From Aspidapion aeneum (Eukaryota; Arthropoda; Insecta; Coleoptera; Brentidae), in the NCBI GenBank assembly GCA_963576565.1, contig OY755040.1, forward strand, positions 82,493,321 through 82,557,320: a stretch of 64,000 nucleotides of DNA. The letters are read 5' to 3'. A model generated the notes under the pieces. That model was given only the letters and a program-made list of their open reading frames with translations, was not told the DNA's origin and did no database searches. Both the position numbers and the translations under genes were made by a program. Shown here piece after piece: positions 10,906 through 22,512 of the stretch. Numbering within the stretch: position 1 is the stretch's first letter; the number at the start of each line of letters is the position of its first letter.

Positions 10906-12262
10906 AAGTTGTGTGGTTCTAATCGAAGCCGACATCCATTCTTCATCTGGCGCACGTAGGTAATTCCTTCTTTCTGGTCAATTTTCCTGCAATGTTTACA
11001 ATCCTCAGGGCAAGGTCTTCTGGACAATGCATCTGCATTATTATGCACCCTTCCCGCTCGGTGCTTAATTTGATAATGGTATTGTTGTAGCTTTTCTATC
11101 CATCTCGCGACTTGCCCCTCAGGTTGTTTCATTTTCATGAGCCACTGTAACGCAGCATGATCCGTTCTAATCAGAAACTCTTGTCCGTAGAGATATTTGT
11201 GAAAGTGATCTATGGATTTAACTATGGCTAGGAGCAGCTCCTTTCTAGTAACGCAATAATTTCTCTCTGGTTTGGATAGCTTCTTGCTGAAAAATTCGAT
11301 GACCCGTTCTTCTCCATCTTGTAATTGGGAGAGTACTGCTCCTATGCCATCGTTGCTCGCATCAGTATCTAATATGAATTTTTCTTTTGGAATGGGATAT
11401 GCTTGGTCACATTCGGTATTCCATTTGTAAGAAGCTTTATCTTCTGTAAGTCTATGTAATGGAGACGCTATTTTGGCGAATCCTTCTACAAATCGTCTGT
11501 AGTATGTACACAGACCCAAAAAGCTTCTCAATTCATGTTTGTCACGAGGTTGGGGCCATTCTTTTATTGCTTGTAACTTCTTTTCGTCGGTATGGATGCC
11601 TTCTCGGGAAACGACGTGACCCAGGAACTCAACTTTTTCTTGGAACAGAAAACATTTCTTTGAGTTCAATTTAAGATTTGCGTTCCTGATTCTTGAGAAT
11701 ACTTCTCGTAAATTATCTAGATGATCTTGAAATGATTTCCCCATTACTATGACATCATCCAAATAGACTAGGCAGGTTTTCCAAGTAAGGCCTCGTAGAA
11801 CGACTTCCATTAGTCTTTCAAATGTAGCTGGGGCATTGCACAGGCCAAATGGCATCACATTAAACTGATAAAGTCCAAGTGGACTGCTGGAAGTCCAGCA
11901 GAGAATGCAGTCTTCTCTTTATCTCTTTCAAAGATTCCTACTTGCCAATACCCACTTTTCAGGTCAAGAGTAGAAAACCAATATGATCCTGCCAATGTTG
12001 TTAATGTGTCGTCTATTCTTGACAGTGGGTAACTATCTTTCTTGGTCACATCGTTAAGTTTCCTGTAGTCGACACAAAATCTAGTACTTCCATCCTTTTT
12101 AGTGACCAACACCACAGGAGATGACCAAGGACTTGATTACTCTTCAATAACACCGTCGCTGAGCATTTTATTAATGAGATTGTGAACTTCTTCTTGCTTG
12201 GCCATTGGTAGTCTTCTTGGGGGTTGTCTTATCGGTTGGGCATCGCCAGTGTTGATAGCATG
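10890..12262 (-). pseudogene. Gypsy pol: reverse transcriptase and RNase H
   Basis: RT and RNase H copy the RNA genome to DNA. The RT begins with [20 protein letters not shown] and ends its catalytic core with YLDDVIV. RNase H follows with ILDTDASNDG. Defects are visible. An in-frame TAA sits near 12137 (probably from CAA). A 1-base frameshift near 11880 separates KTAFSAG from [10 protein letters not shown]. The linker between RT thumb and RNase H is too short: TECDQAYPIPKEKF joins sequence that in relatives is separated by about 20 residues, implying an in-frame deletion of about 60 bp. A frameshift near 10905 follows RNase H. Confidence 0.88.
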
Positions 12263-13168
12263 TTAAATAAGGTTTGTGCGTCCCGAACTACTCCTAGTTT
12301 CGAAGATATTACTTTGTTCTTCTATAAACCCTCTCGCTTTACTAAATTCTTCTGGAGTGAGATGTTGCCAAGTTGACTCAAATTGCTGAAGTACCTCCAT
12401 TGGTAACTTGCTTGTATCCTCGGAAGTTGGCTCTTCACATCTTGTTACTTTCTGTACTGGTTCAAATAATGCTACCACCTCCCCCTTATTAATTTTTACA
12501 CTATTTGGGAAAATATAGGCGACTCTAATCGGGATGTCTTTATCGGTTTTAACTAGTGATTTTGCAACGAGGTAGGTGTTGGGTGTGTTTTGTTGGCTTA
12601 TGAGTCCGACGCAGCTTGATGTTTTACTTTCCAGCCTCCCAAAAATTATGGTCTCACTGTTACCGACTAGTCTTGTTGTGCATACTGCCACCACCTTAAT
12701 TGGTTCTTTATTTATGTGACTATTTGACAAAATGAACTCTTCGTTCCCAAATCTTAGGGTATTAAGTTTATTATCAAACGCAAATCCATGTTTACTTATC
12801 AGGTCCATTCCCAAAATAAATTCGTCTTCTATGTCTGCAACTAATACCGAGTGGCGAATCTTCAACCTCCCCAGCTGTAGGTCTATGTCTGTCTGCCCCA
12901 ACACGTCGGCGGATTCTCCAGTCATAGTCTTAAGTGTTATTTTCTTTTCTGTTGGTCGAATTTTATATCTCGTTGCAATTTTGAACTTAAGCAATGATAT
13001 GGCAGCACCAGTGTCTACTGTTATATTAACTTTTCTTCCATTAATAAGTCTGTCGATGTTAAGACTGTCAGCAGTATGTTTTAAGCTCTTGATAGAGTAA
13101 ATTTTGGGGGCTAAATTCCCATTAGCCAACACCCGCTCCTCTGCGTTGACTAGTTTTAGTTTTCCTGA
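12260..13168 (-). pseudogene. Gypsy pol: aspartic protease and linker to RT
   Basis: The protease matures the Gag and Pol polyproteins. The active-site motif is TVDTGAAISLL, with a downstream FILGMDLI strand. Counting from the conventional start at 13132, the catalytic D is residue 40. The pol frame is actually open upstream to the overlap with gag at about 13168, so it is probably translated as a frameshift product rather than from its own ATG. The frame ends at a TAA (12260-12262) that appears to replace a CAA codon, because the same frame continues into RT after it. Confidence 0.85.
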
Positions 13169-14385
13169 TCTCTTCTTCGGTACTCTGTCCCACTAGATGG
13201 TGAGCGAGACCTCATTTGGACACGACAATCGCGTTGAATATGCCCTGTACGTCCGCATCTGAAACACTTTACATTTGGAGGGGATCGTCTACTTTCTTTC
13301 AAAGAATCAATCTTCTCTATTAGTGATTGAAACAGTTGGTTAAGCGTTTTTAAGTTGACCTCATCTCCAGTGCTCATTTCTTCTCCCTCCTGAATTGAAA
13401 CAGCTCTTACTTTTGGCCTGGACATATTATTTGATGATTCAATTTCAAGGGCTCGAATCAACACTTCACTGCTGTTATGGAAGCGTTCTCGACGAAGTAA
13501 TTTTGCCCGAACCGAAGTCCGTGTCTCGCAAGCCGTTAATAAAGCGATCTACCGTGACGGGATCTCTGTAATTTTCTGGCATTTCTGGGTAAGCCAAGTA
13601 CATCAGCCTCCTGATATCCGCTTCATACTCTTGTAATGACTCCCCTGCTCTTTGTTGACGAACATTTAATTCTGACCAATGTAAATTTCGCAAGTGTTCG
13701 TCTCCATACCTTCTTTCTAGCGCTGCCACTAAAGCGTTATAATTCTGTTTTTGTTCGACTGGAATGGACCGTAAAAGTCCGAGTGCAGGTTCCCGTAGAG
13801 CTACTAACAACGCTCTAGCTTTTTCGTCCTCGTCCCAACCATTTGCAGCGGCGGCAGCTTCAAATTGTTGTTTGTAGGTGGACCAGGAGGACGTACCGTG
13901 AAAATTTGGAGGCTTAATGTTCTGGTTGGAATTCACGACACATCCCTGAGCTTTTATTTTGTTGTGTTCTTTCTGAAGCTGTATAAGCTGTTTCGACACG
14001 TCCTGGAATTTTTCTTCCATGGTTTGAAAAACTTCTTCCCTTACATTCTGTAGTTCGTTCTCCACTTTTTCTTAACATGTTGTACCTTTTCTTCAACATT
14101 TTGTACCTTCTCTTTAACATTTTGTACCGTTTCTTCTACATTCTGCAAATTATTTTGTACCTTTTGTTCTACACTATGCATTCTTTGGGTTATTTCTTCC
14201 TTAAGATCTTCGGTTGCAGTCTTGAACTCTTCTCTCAGCTGTTCGGAGTTGCTCTTTATCTGATCGAAGTTTTCTTCCATGGTCTGTTTCATATCGTTCT
14301 GATTTTGAGCCATTTGAGCTGCTAGAGCCTGTATCATTTTAGTTAGATCTTCCATCTTTGCCGATCCTTGTCTAGTAAGCATCAA
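13156..14385 (-). pseudogene. Gypsy gag (coiled coil, capsid-like region, CCHC zinc knuckle)
   Basis: Gag forms the particle and packages RNA. It starts MMLTRQGSAKMEDLTKM at 14385. A coiled coil follows, built on 21-bp repeats that encode the heptad VQNVEEK and variants (about 14060-14170). The middle part (from 14065) includes WSTYKQQFEAAAAANGW and FINGLRD, typical of retrotransposon gag capsid regions. The end carries one CCHC knuckle, CFRCGRTGHIQRDC (residues 67-80 of the last frame). Two 1-base frameshifts, near 14050 and near 13540, split it into three frames. The C-terminal frame is basic and serine-rich. Confidence 0.85.
13157..13168 (-). promoter_or_regulatory. Candidate -1 ribosomal frameshift site between gag and pol
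   Basis: In the gag frame the last codons read GAT CAG GAA AAC TAA, and the pol frame is open in the -1 register across this point. The sequence GGAAAAC is an imperfect slippery heptamer: the A-site half AAAAC is standard, but the P-site pairing GAA to GGA is poor. Many gypsy elements express Pol by -1 shifting. I did not fold the downstream RNA. A pseudoknot there would strengthen the call. Confidence 0.35.
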
Positions 14386-14399
14386 CTTCCTGATAAATC

Positions 14400-15190
14400 A
14401 CTTAAAACGTCTATTTTAGGGCTATAAAGCGAATGTCGAAGTCGGTTTTTCAATATCTCTTCCAATTCTTAAATAGAACCTAATGGAATGTTCTGGAATA
14501 TACTGGTAAATGCTACTCTTTCTGCTACTAGGCAAATGTAGAAGTCACTTTTTGATTATCTCTTTTGGTTCTCGAATAGACCGTCGTAGAATGTTATGGA
14601 ATATTCTAGAAATAATTTCTAATACTTACTTTTAAAATAACTAAGCTACTGTCGAAGTCGGTATTTGTATATCTCTTCTAGTTTTTGAATAGAACGTCGT
14701 AGAATGTTATGGAATCTTCTAGAAATTCTTTCTAATTCTTACTTTTGAAATAACTAAACTAATGTCGAAATCGGTATTTGTATATCTCTTCTATTTTTTT
14801 GAATAGAACGTCGTAGAATGTTATGGAATCTTCTAGAAATTCTTTTTAGTTCTTACTTTTGAAATTACTAAGCTAATGTCGAAGTCTCTTTTTTTTTGGA
14901 TATTTCTTCTGGTTTTCGAATAGAGCGTCGTAGAAAGTGATGGAATGTTCTAGAAATTCTTTCTGATTCTTACTTTTTAAAATTACTAATCTAATGTCGA
15001 AGTCGGTATTTGTATATCTCTTCTAGTTTTTGAATAGAACGTCGTAGAATGTTATAGAATATTCTAGAAAATCTCTCTAATTATTAATTTTTGGACTGTA
15101 AAGTTAATGTCGAAGTCGGTTCTTAAATATCTCTTTTAGTTTTTGAATAAAACAATATCGAACTTCTTCGAATATTCTGGAAAAATCACT
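14400..15190 (-). repeat. Tandem repeats in gypsy 5' leader (about 113 bp x 7)
   Basis: Between the primer-binding site and gag, the phrase GTCGAAGTCGGTATTTGTAT or close variants recurs near 14434, 14539, 14654, 14764, 14878, 14996 and 15109, a spacing of 105-118 bp. Each unit also carries TAGAACGTCGTAGAATG and TTCTAGAAATTCTTTCTAA. Between 15190 and 15360 there is a separate duplication of about 93 bp (AAAATCACTTACTGTT, GTCCTA.CCGGTGGTA). The tandem leader is non-coding. Confidence 0.85.
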
Positions 15191-15358
15191 TACTGTTTTT
15201 TCTGTCCAATTGTCCTATCCGGTGGTAATATGTAAGGGTAGTCTTTGCACTATTCATTTCCGAATATTCTGGCAAAATCACTTACTGTTCTTCTTTTTAA
15301 TTGTCCTAGCCGGTGGTACTGTGTAAGGATAGTATTTGCACTATTTATTTCTTTTAAT

Positions 15359-15376
15359 CCCACTTCTGACACCAAT
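15359..15376 (-). other. Gypsy primer-binding site, probably tRNA-Leu
   Basis: Next to the 5' LTR, after AT, the minus strand reads TGGTGTCAGAAGTGGG. It begins TGG as expected for pairing with a tRNA 3' CCA end. From memory, the 3' ends of some leucine tRNAs match this sequence. I could not check it against a tRNA set. Confidence 0.6.
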
Positions 15377-15793
15377 TGTTACGGGTTCACAACGACAAAT
15401 TAAAACTCGCAATTGTTGAAAACGATACGTCAATTTATTTCGACAAATTATGTACAAAAACACGCACTTAAACTTACGAATAACTTGCTAATAATTCACT
15501 ACTATAATCGGTCTATTAACTTCGTGTTAATATCTCACGACCACTACAGTACGTTGTCTGTGACTGACTGACTGGTGCGCGACCCCGGCCCTATATATAG
15601 GATCGTCCATCTCTCTCGAACTTTCCGGCAGCCTTCGACGTCCGGAAAGTTCTCGTATTATTACGACCGCAAGTCACAGATAACGCAACTAAAACCTAGA
15701 CTAAGAATACAACCTTAAGATAAATCAACCTAATACTACACTAAACCTAAATAAATTCCAATTATAAAATTTAAATAACTTAAATTTGTAACA
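15377..15793 (-). repeat. Gypsy 5' LTR
   Basis: Identical by eye to the LTR at 9226-9642. It supplies the element's promoter on the minus strand (TATATATA at 15592-15599). Identity of the two LTRs implies very recent integration. Confidence 0.95.
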
Positions 15794-17945
15794 ATACTCT
15801 TTAAAGCAATCCAATTAAATACCTTTTTATGTAATCATTGTTTATACCAATGAATACTTTTTAATTCCTTCCTTTCTCAATGCAACCGAATAAACATAGA
15901 ATGATTCATTTTTAATACATTTGAATACATACTAATACGCCATGGAATAATCCATTTAAATGACTTTTTATGAATTCATTATTTATCCCGTTGAATACTT
16001 TTCAATACCTTCCTTTATCAATACAATTGAATGAACTTTTCAAGTATTCATTTTCTATATATTTGAATACATATTTATACTCTTTAAAGCAATCCAATTA
16101 AATACCTTTTTATGTAATCATTATTTATACCAATGAATACATTTTAATTCCTTCCTTTCTCAATACAACCGAATAAACATAAAAGGATTCATTTTTAATA
16201 CATCTGAATACATACTAATACGCTATAAAACAATTCATTTAAATGACTTTTTATGAATTCATTATTTATCCCGTTGAATACTTTTCAATACCTTCCTTTA
16301 TCAATACAATTGAATGAACTTTTCAAGTGTTCATTTTCTATATATTTGAATACATATTTATACTCTTTAAAGCAATCCAATTAAATACCTTTTTATGTAA
16401 TCATTATTTATACCAATGAATACATTTTAATTCCTTCCTTTCTCAATACAACCGAATAAACATAAAAGGATTCATTTTTAATACATCTGAATACATACTA
16501 ATACGCTATAAAACAATCCATTTAAATGACTTTTTATGAATTCATTATTTATCCCGTTGAATACTTTTCAATACCTTCCTTTATCAATACAATTGAATGA
16601 ATTTTTCAAGTATTTATTTTCTATATATTTGAATACATATTTATACTCTTTAAAGCAATCCAATTAAATACCTTTTTATGTAATCATTATTTATACCAAT
16701 GAATACATTTTAATTCCTTCCTTTCTCAATACAACCGAATAAACATAAAAGGATTCATTTTTAATACATCTGCATACATACTAATACGTTATAAAACAAT
16801 ACATTTAAATGACTTTTTATGAATTCATTATTTATACCGTTGAATACTTTTTAATACCTTCCCTTATTAATACAATTGAATGAACTTTTCAAGTATTCAT
16901 TTTCTATCTATTTGAATACATATTTATACTCTTTAAAGCAATCCAATTAAATACCTTTTTATGTGATCATTATTTATACCAATGAATACTTTTTAATTCC
17001 TTCCTTTCTCAATGCAACCGAATAAACATAGAAGGATTCATTTCTAATACATTTGAATACATACTAATACGCTATAAAACAATCCATTTAAATGACTTTT
17101 TATGAATTCATTATTTATCCCGTTGAATACTTTTCAATACCTTCCTTTATCAATACAATTGAATGAACTTTTCAAGTATTCATTTTCTATATATTTGAAT
17201 ACATATTTATACTCTTTAAAGCAATCCAATTAAATACCTTTTTATGTAATCATTATGTATACCAATGAATACATTTGAATTCCTTCCTTTCTCAATACAA
17301 CCGAATAAACATAAAAGGATTCATTTTTAATACATCCGAATACATACTAATACGCTATAAAACAATCCATTTAAATGATACCGTTGAATACTTTTTAATA
17401 CCTTCCCTTATTAATACAATTGAATGAACTTTTCAAGTATTCATTTTCTATATATTTGAATACATATTTATACTCTTTAAAGCAATCCAATTAAATACCT
17501 TTTTATGTAATCATTATTTATACCAATGAATACTTTTTAATTCCTTCCTTTCTCAATGCAACCGAATAAACATAGAAGGATTCATTTCTAATACATTTGA
17601 ATACATACTAATACGCTATAGAACAATCCATTTAAATCACTTTTTATGAATTCATTATTTATCTCGTTGAATACTTTTCAATACCTTCCTTTATCAATAC
17701 AATTAAATGCACTTTTCAAGTATTCATTTTCTATGTATTTGAATACATATTTATACCCTTTAAAGCAAAACAATTAAATACCTTTTTATGTAATCATTAT
17801 TTATACCAATGAATACTTTTTAATTCCTTCCTTCATCTCAATACAACCGAATAAACATAAAATGATTAATTTTTAATACATCTGAATACATACTAATACG
17901 CTATAAAACATACCATTTAAATGACTTTTTATGAATTCATTATTT
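15794..17945 (+). repeat. Satellite array 1, right segment (283-bp units)
   Basis: This continues the array in register after the gypsy insertion. About seven and a half units are visible, with half-unit starts near 15815, 15950, 16090 and so on. One unit (near 17370) lacks about 28 bp between TTAAATGA and TACCGTTGAATAC. The array ends abruptly at about 17945, where ATTCATTATTT is followed by CCCACATAG and unrelated sequence. Confidence 0.9.
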
Positions 17946-18708
17946 CCCACATAGCATTGAAAGAACATTCAAATGCTTTGTATATGCTTTTTAGGTACTT
18001 TAAAGAATATTCTTTTAGTGATATGCTTAGCATATTTTGAAAAGAAGATTCACATCCCAAGTATATGCGATTAATATACTGTAAAAGATCTTCTTTTAGG
18101 AATCAGCATACCATATTCTTGGCATATACCATGTGAGAATCTTTCACTTTAGTTCATCCATAGTATATACCAGTTATGAACGTGCCAAGAATATTCTGAG
18201 ATTAACATGCTAAGAATATTCCGGAATGCACTAGAAAATACACAAATATTGATGTGCAATAACAAAACTATAATGTAGAATTTATATCCTTTTGAAATAA
18301 AATCTTTAATCTTGAAAAAAAAATCTTGAAATCTTTAATAATATTCATGGCATGAATACATTCTACAAAAAACACTATAATATTCTTTAAACATTTTTGA
18401 ATAATAAAACTGTACAAAAATATTGCTTTTTAGAGAGTTGGTAATTTTAAGTATAGGTACCTTGTGTAAAGAATATTCTAAAAATTCTAAATTTAAATGA
18501 TAATTAAATACCTGTTAAAAATGGCTTAAATTCTTATAGCTGGGCGATTTTTTCTAAAAAATTATGACGTCACAGCCGAGATCATTTTTATAAATTTTGA
18601 TTGAATAACTTTTTCAATTAACGATGTGATTGCGTGTCAAACTGTTTAAGAAATTTATAACCGATCTTTCTGACTGTGGCGTTCCAGGGTTCCTAATTTG
18701 GTCATAAT
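17946..18708. other. AT-rich spacer, no gene seen
   Basis: This region has frequent AAGAATATTCT-like palindromic phrases and GCATAT motifs (for example 18000-18030, 18110-18140, 18185-18225). I see no ORF of note. It may be a further diverged repeat, but I found no second copy in the window. Confidence 0.5.
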
Positions 18709-19623
18709 CAGTGGCGTATATAGAAAAAAGCTTTGGGGTAGGCCCGAGACAGTTTTGGGCGTATATGAGGGGGGGGCCCGGGCCCCCCGTAGCGAAGATT
18801 TTTTAGATATTTTCCACATATTTCATGAATACAAACATAAAATAGCATAAACTACGGCCTTATGGGGTCTTGCCCCCCCCCCCCCCCCCAAAATGGCTGT
18901 GGTACAAAATAGCGAGGACAAAATAGCGCGCGACAAAATAGCGCAGGACAAAATAGCACAGGACAAACTAGCGCAGGACAAAATAGCGCGGGACAAACAA
19001 CCTAACCTTACTTGGTTAGTTTAATATACAGTGAAGGCCTAACCTTATCACTCAAACTGCACCAGCCGAAGTGGATCAGGGGCCGAGGATAGGTTAGGTT
19101 AGTATCCCAACCTGACCCGGTTATGTTGGGATACTAACCTAATCTATCCTCGGAGATACTAAAAAAATAACCTAACCTTACTTGGTTAGTTTAATAAACA
19201 GTGAAGGCCTAACCTTATCACTCAAACTGCCCCAGCCGAAGTGGACCAGGGGCCGAGGATAGGTTAGGTTAGTGTCCCAACCTGACCCGGTTAGGTTTAT
19301 TTACAAAAAAAAACTTACCTGATCTGTTCAGGCAAGTTTTTTTTTGTAAAAAACCTAACCGGGTCAGGTTGGAATACTAACCTAACCTATCCTCGGCCCC
19401 TGGTCCACTTCGGCTGGACAGGGCAAATCGACTTGGGATTTATCACGTGCGCTATTTTGACATGCGCTATTTTGTCCTGCGCTATTTTGTCCTGCGCCAT
19501 TTTGTCCTGCGCTATTTTGTCCTGCGCTATTTTGTCCTGCGCCATTTTGTCCACGCTATTTTGTCCTGCGCTATTTTGTACCAGAGCCCCCAAAACTGTG
19601 TTGTTTTTCTATATACGCCACTG
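18709..19623. mobile_element. Foldback element with inverted 15-bp minisatellites and palindromic core
   Basis: The ends are CAGTGGCGTATATAG (18709-18723) and its reverse complement (19609-19623). Inside, a 15-bp unit GACAAAATAGCGCAG repeats about seven times (18900-18998), and its reverse complement repeats about nine times (19449-19583). Two direct copies of a block starting TTACTTGGTTAGTTTAATA lie at about 19010 and 19183. A palindrome centred near 19325 pairs CCAACCTGACCCGGTTAGG with its complement. No target duplication was found, so the transposon class is unknown. Confidence 0.65.
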
Positions 19624-21025
19624 CCGTATTTTATGTTTTTATTAATGAAATATGTGGAAAATACCAAAAAAAATCTTCGCATCGGGGGGAGCCATGCGGA
19701 ATCCTTTAAAAATAGTGTCACTTTTTCAAATTTTATTTTAATAATTTTTGAGCGGCTCCTCTTCGAATACACCATAGACATGGTGGTCTTATTCATATTG
19801 GTTGGGTGACTACGTCCTTATTTACCTAATCTGTGGTTATGTCAATATTTGCGTGCTAAAATCAATGAAATTGAATGTTTTTCAGTTTTTCCATTATTAC
19901 TCTGTTTTTCCTCTTCTTGAGTTTTCAATTTGGTCTTTGCTTGTGTTTTTTGGATTGCCAGATCGGTTTGGCCAGGTACGTTGTTTTAAATTTCATTTCG
20001 AATCCGTGTGTTTTGTAAGGCCCCTACTTAGAAAGGAGGGTAGTTAAGTGCCTATTTATAAACTAGATGTATAAGAGAAATCAGAAAGGTTCTTAGCAGT
20101 CAATTTTACCATAAATTAGTTGACAAATACAAATATTATTTTAGTTCTGGAGTGTTTTATAAAAAAGCATTTTTTTTTATTTAATAAATTTTGAGAAAAA
20201 TTATATCAAAAAGTTTTCTTTTAACTTGAATCTTTACCTAACTTTTTAAATCTTGCAACAGATATTTTTTATACTTCTCAGTGAGCTAGAGACTTTTGGT
20301 AGGTGATTATTGCTTAAAACATTAGCTTAGAACAAGTCAAGTCATAAGTTTTGTTTTAATAGGGACATTCCAGTGAACTTCCTCTCACAGTACGCGTTAT
20401 ATGAGACCATTTTTTCCATTTGGTAGAGGTTCAAGGATGATTCATATGTGAGTGGGCCTTGGAGCCCTTCTACTGTGACTACTATCGGGTCTATTGTGGC
20501 TCAGCTTCAAGGATAGTGTTTATATGGATTTTAAATCAAGGATAGTATTTATGGTGCCATTTTGCTAAGGATGTTTTTCAGCTAAGTGAATAGAAATTAT
20601 GAATAAAGGTTGGTTAATTTGAATCTGTCCTCTTCTTTATTATTTTTTTGCACCATAAATAGCAGAACATAAATAAGAAACTATATAATATGAATACTTA
20701 TATATAAATAGGAAACTAGCAGTTAGAAAAATGTTTAAAAGGAGAGTTTTGAGAGAAGCTTTGAACTTAATCCAGAGAAATTTTTCAGTTAAGAATTAAC
20801 CGTAAAAATCTCCTGTTTAACAGTTTTTTGAAAACTGCTAGTTTCTAATATATTGAGGTGTTCTGCTAATTATGGTACCCCCTGTATAAATTGTATACAT
20901 GGGTAGGATAGAAGAAATAAGAACAAAAGTTTTTTGGAGTTATTGCCAATCTATAAATAGAAACATTTTTCTAGGTTAGGTATTTGGTTGGTGTTATTAT
21001 TATTTTTTTTTGTTTAACTAGGTAC
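19624..21025. other. Region without recognisable gene
   Basis: 19624-19690 is a reverse copy of the GC-rich repeat also seen at 18780-18850. The rest is AT-rich single-copy-looking DNA with only short ORFs. None shows a motif I recognise. Confidence 0.5.
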
Positions 21026-21190
21026 TTATAGGGCTGTCTAGCAAAACATATGATCCAATCTAAGATATCTTCCGTAGGACAAACAAACTGATTTCTCATA
21101 AGCCGTAATGTTAACAAAAACGTAAATTGTACAAAAACAACAAGAGATTGAGTCTCAAAAATTATTCAGTTTTAAGAATGGGAAAAATGT
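21026..21190 (+). repeat. Fragment of the giant foldback terminus
   Basis: TATAGGGCTGTCTAGCAAAA, then GTAGGACAAACAAACTG and CATAAGCCGTAATG, match the outer ends at 2234-2390 and 32930-33082. The match ends at TGGGAAAAATG, where satellite array 2 begins. This third copy shows that the family is dispersed. Confidence 0.7.
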
Positions 21191-21447
21191 AAATTTTGGA
21201 GGTATTAAAATGTATTTATTCTGTATACTTGAAAGGGGATTCAAAAGGATAATTATTTAATGGATTGGAGGGTATTAAAAAAACCCTTAATAGTATAGAA
21301 ATGGATTCTTTTTGAATGACACAAAGTGTATTGAAATTGATGAAATGTTCATATACTTTTTAATGACAATTAATACACCTTTTCAAATCCTTTTTTTGGA
21401 TAAGAAAGAATTGAAAATGTGAATTTGGGAGGTATTTAAATGTATTA
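21191..21447 (+). repeat. Satellite array 2, first unit before TIR insertion
   Basis: One diverged unit contains GGAGGTATTAAAATGTATTT and AATGGATTCTTTTTGAATG. The array is interrupted at 21447 by a TIR element and resumes at 23915 with TTAATTCTGTATACTT. Confidence 0.75.
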
Positions 21448-22512
21448 GGGCAGTTCTTCAGAAAACCTGTGAAACAGTGTCACAGGGGTAAATATCTCAT
21501 TTTTTGAAGCAGAAACCTACTTTTTAATTTAAAATAGGATAAAATGCAATCTAATTTGCTACCTCACCAAAAAAAGAAAAAAAATATTTTAATTATTAAG
21601 GATTTTTGCTGTATTAACAGTAGCTGAGGTCTCAGGCTTTGTTAATGTCACAACCCCAAGGTGAGCACATTCCGACTTATTTTTTAAAGTTATGGTTAAT
21701 GATTTACATTAATATAGTTAAGTTCTAACAAGATCAACTAAAAAAAAACTATTTTGAGCCAAAATAATAATATTCAACAAAAGACACTCTGATTTTTTAA
21801 AAATAATATTGTTGTCACACCCTCTTTGCATCAGCTTTGTTACCAATTTTTAAATCGCACTAAAATCCATATATGGCAACACAAGCAGCCGCCATTGCAT
21901 TGTTCCGTTTCCTTTAGTCACATTCTTCGCTGTCAAGAAGCAGGTGGACGCTGTGAAGTGTTGGTGTTTTTTTTTTTAATTTTGAAGTGACAAAACAGGT
22001 AAGTGACAAGCACACTTTCTCAACTTTGTTGTCAAGTTCCTGACAATACAAAAAATGTCTTAAATAATCTAAATGTGACTTAATAATGCGCAAAACGTAA
22101 TAAAAAACAGGGCAAAAAAACAGATCCCAACATTTTGTTTTCAAGGAGTTAGGCGGGAAATATGAATAGATTCCTCAGCTCCGTTAATATCAGCTTTGTT
22201 AATACTGGTGGTAACAAAGCTGAGGATGTGTTAACAAAGTTGAATATTATAGTATAATTTACTGAAAAAGCTTAGGTAGCAAAAAAATAAAAAGTATTTT
22301 CGAATTATTGGGGTCAATTATTAGGCAGAAACGACAGTTGAAACGTTTCGGCCCTTTTCGTTAACACAAAAAGTCAATTAACGGTAGCTTGGGTCAGGTT
22401 GGTTTGGGTTTACTTAACAGTACATTTCTTTGCTAGTTATAGTGAATTAACATTTTTTCAAACAATAATAAATGTAATAACATATCTTATCAAAAAATCA
22501 TGGTCAAAATTA

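Larger units (their letters stand above)
9226..15793 (-). mobile_element. Ty3/gypsy LTR retrotransposon, full length, inserted in satellite array 1
   Basis: Two 417-bp LTRs (9226-9642 and 15377-15793), identical by eye, bound gag, protease, reverse transcriptase, RNase H and integrase on the minus strand. The flanking ATAC occurs on both sides (9222-9225 and 15794-15797), giving a 4-bp duplication that restores the satellite phrase. The domain order PR-RT-RH-IN and a DD35E integrase with GPF/Y module are Ty3/gypsy features. No env-like ORF is present. The coding region carries several frameshifts, stops and a deletion despite the identical LTRs. The element is 6,568 bp. Confidence 0.95.

Noticed and set aside
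10396..14325. Plus-strand ORFs across the gypsy element
   Set aside because: Antisense shadows of gag and pol.
19387..19593. Minus-strand ORF with QDKIAQDKMA-type repeats
   Set aside because: It is a read-through of the 15-bp minisatellite. No start context, domain or conservation.
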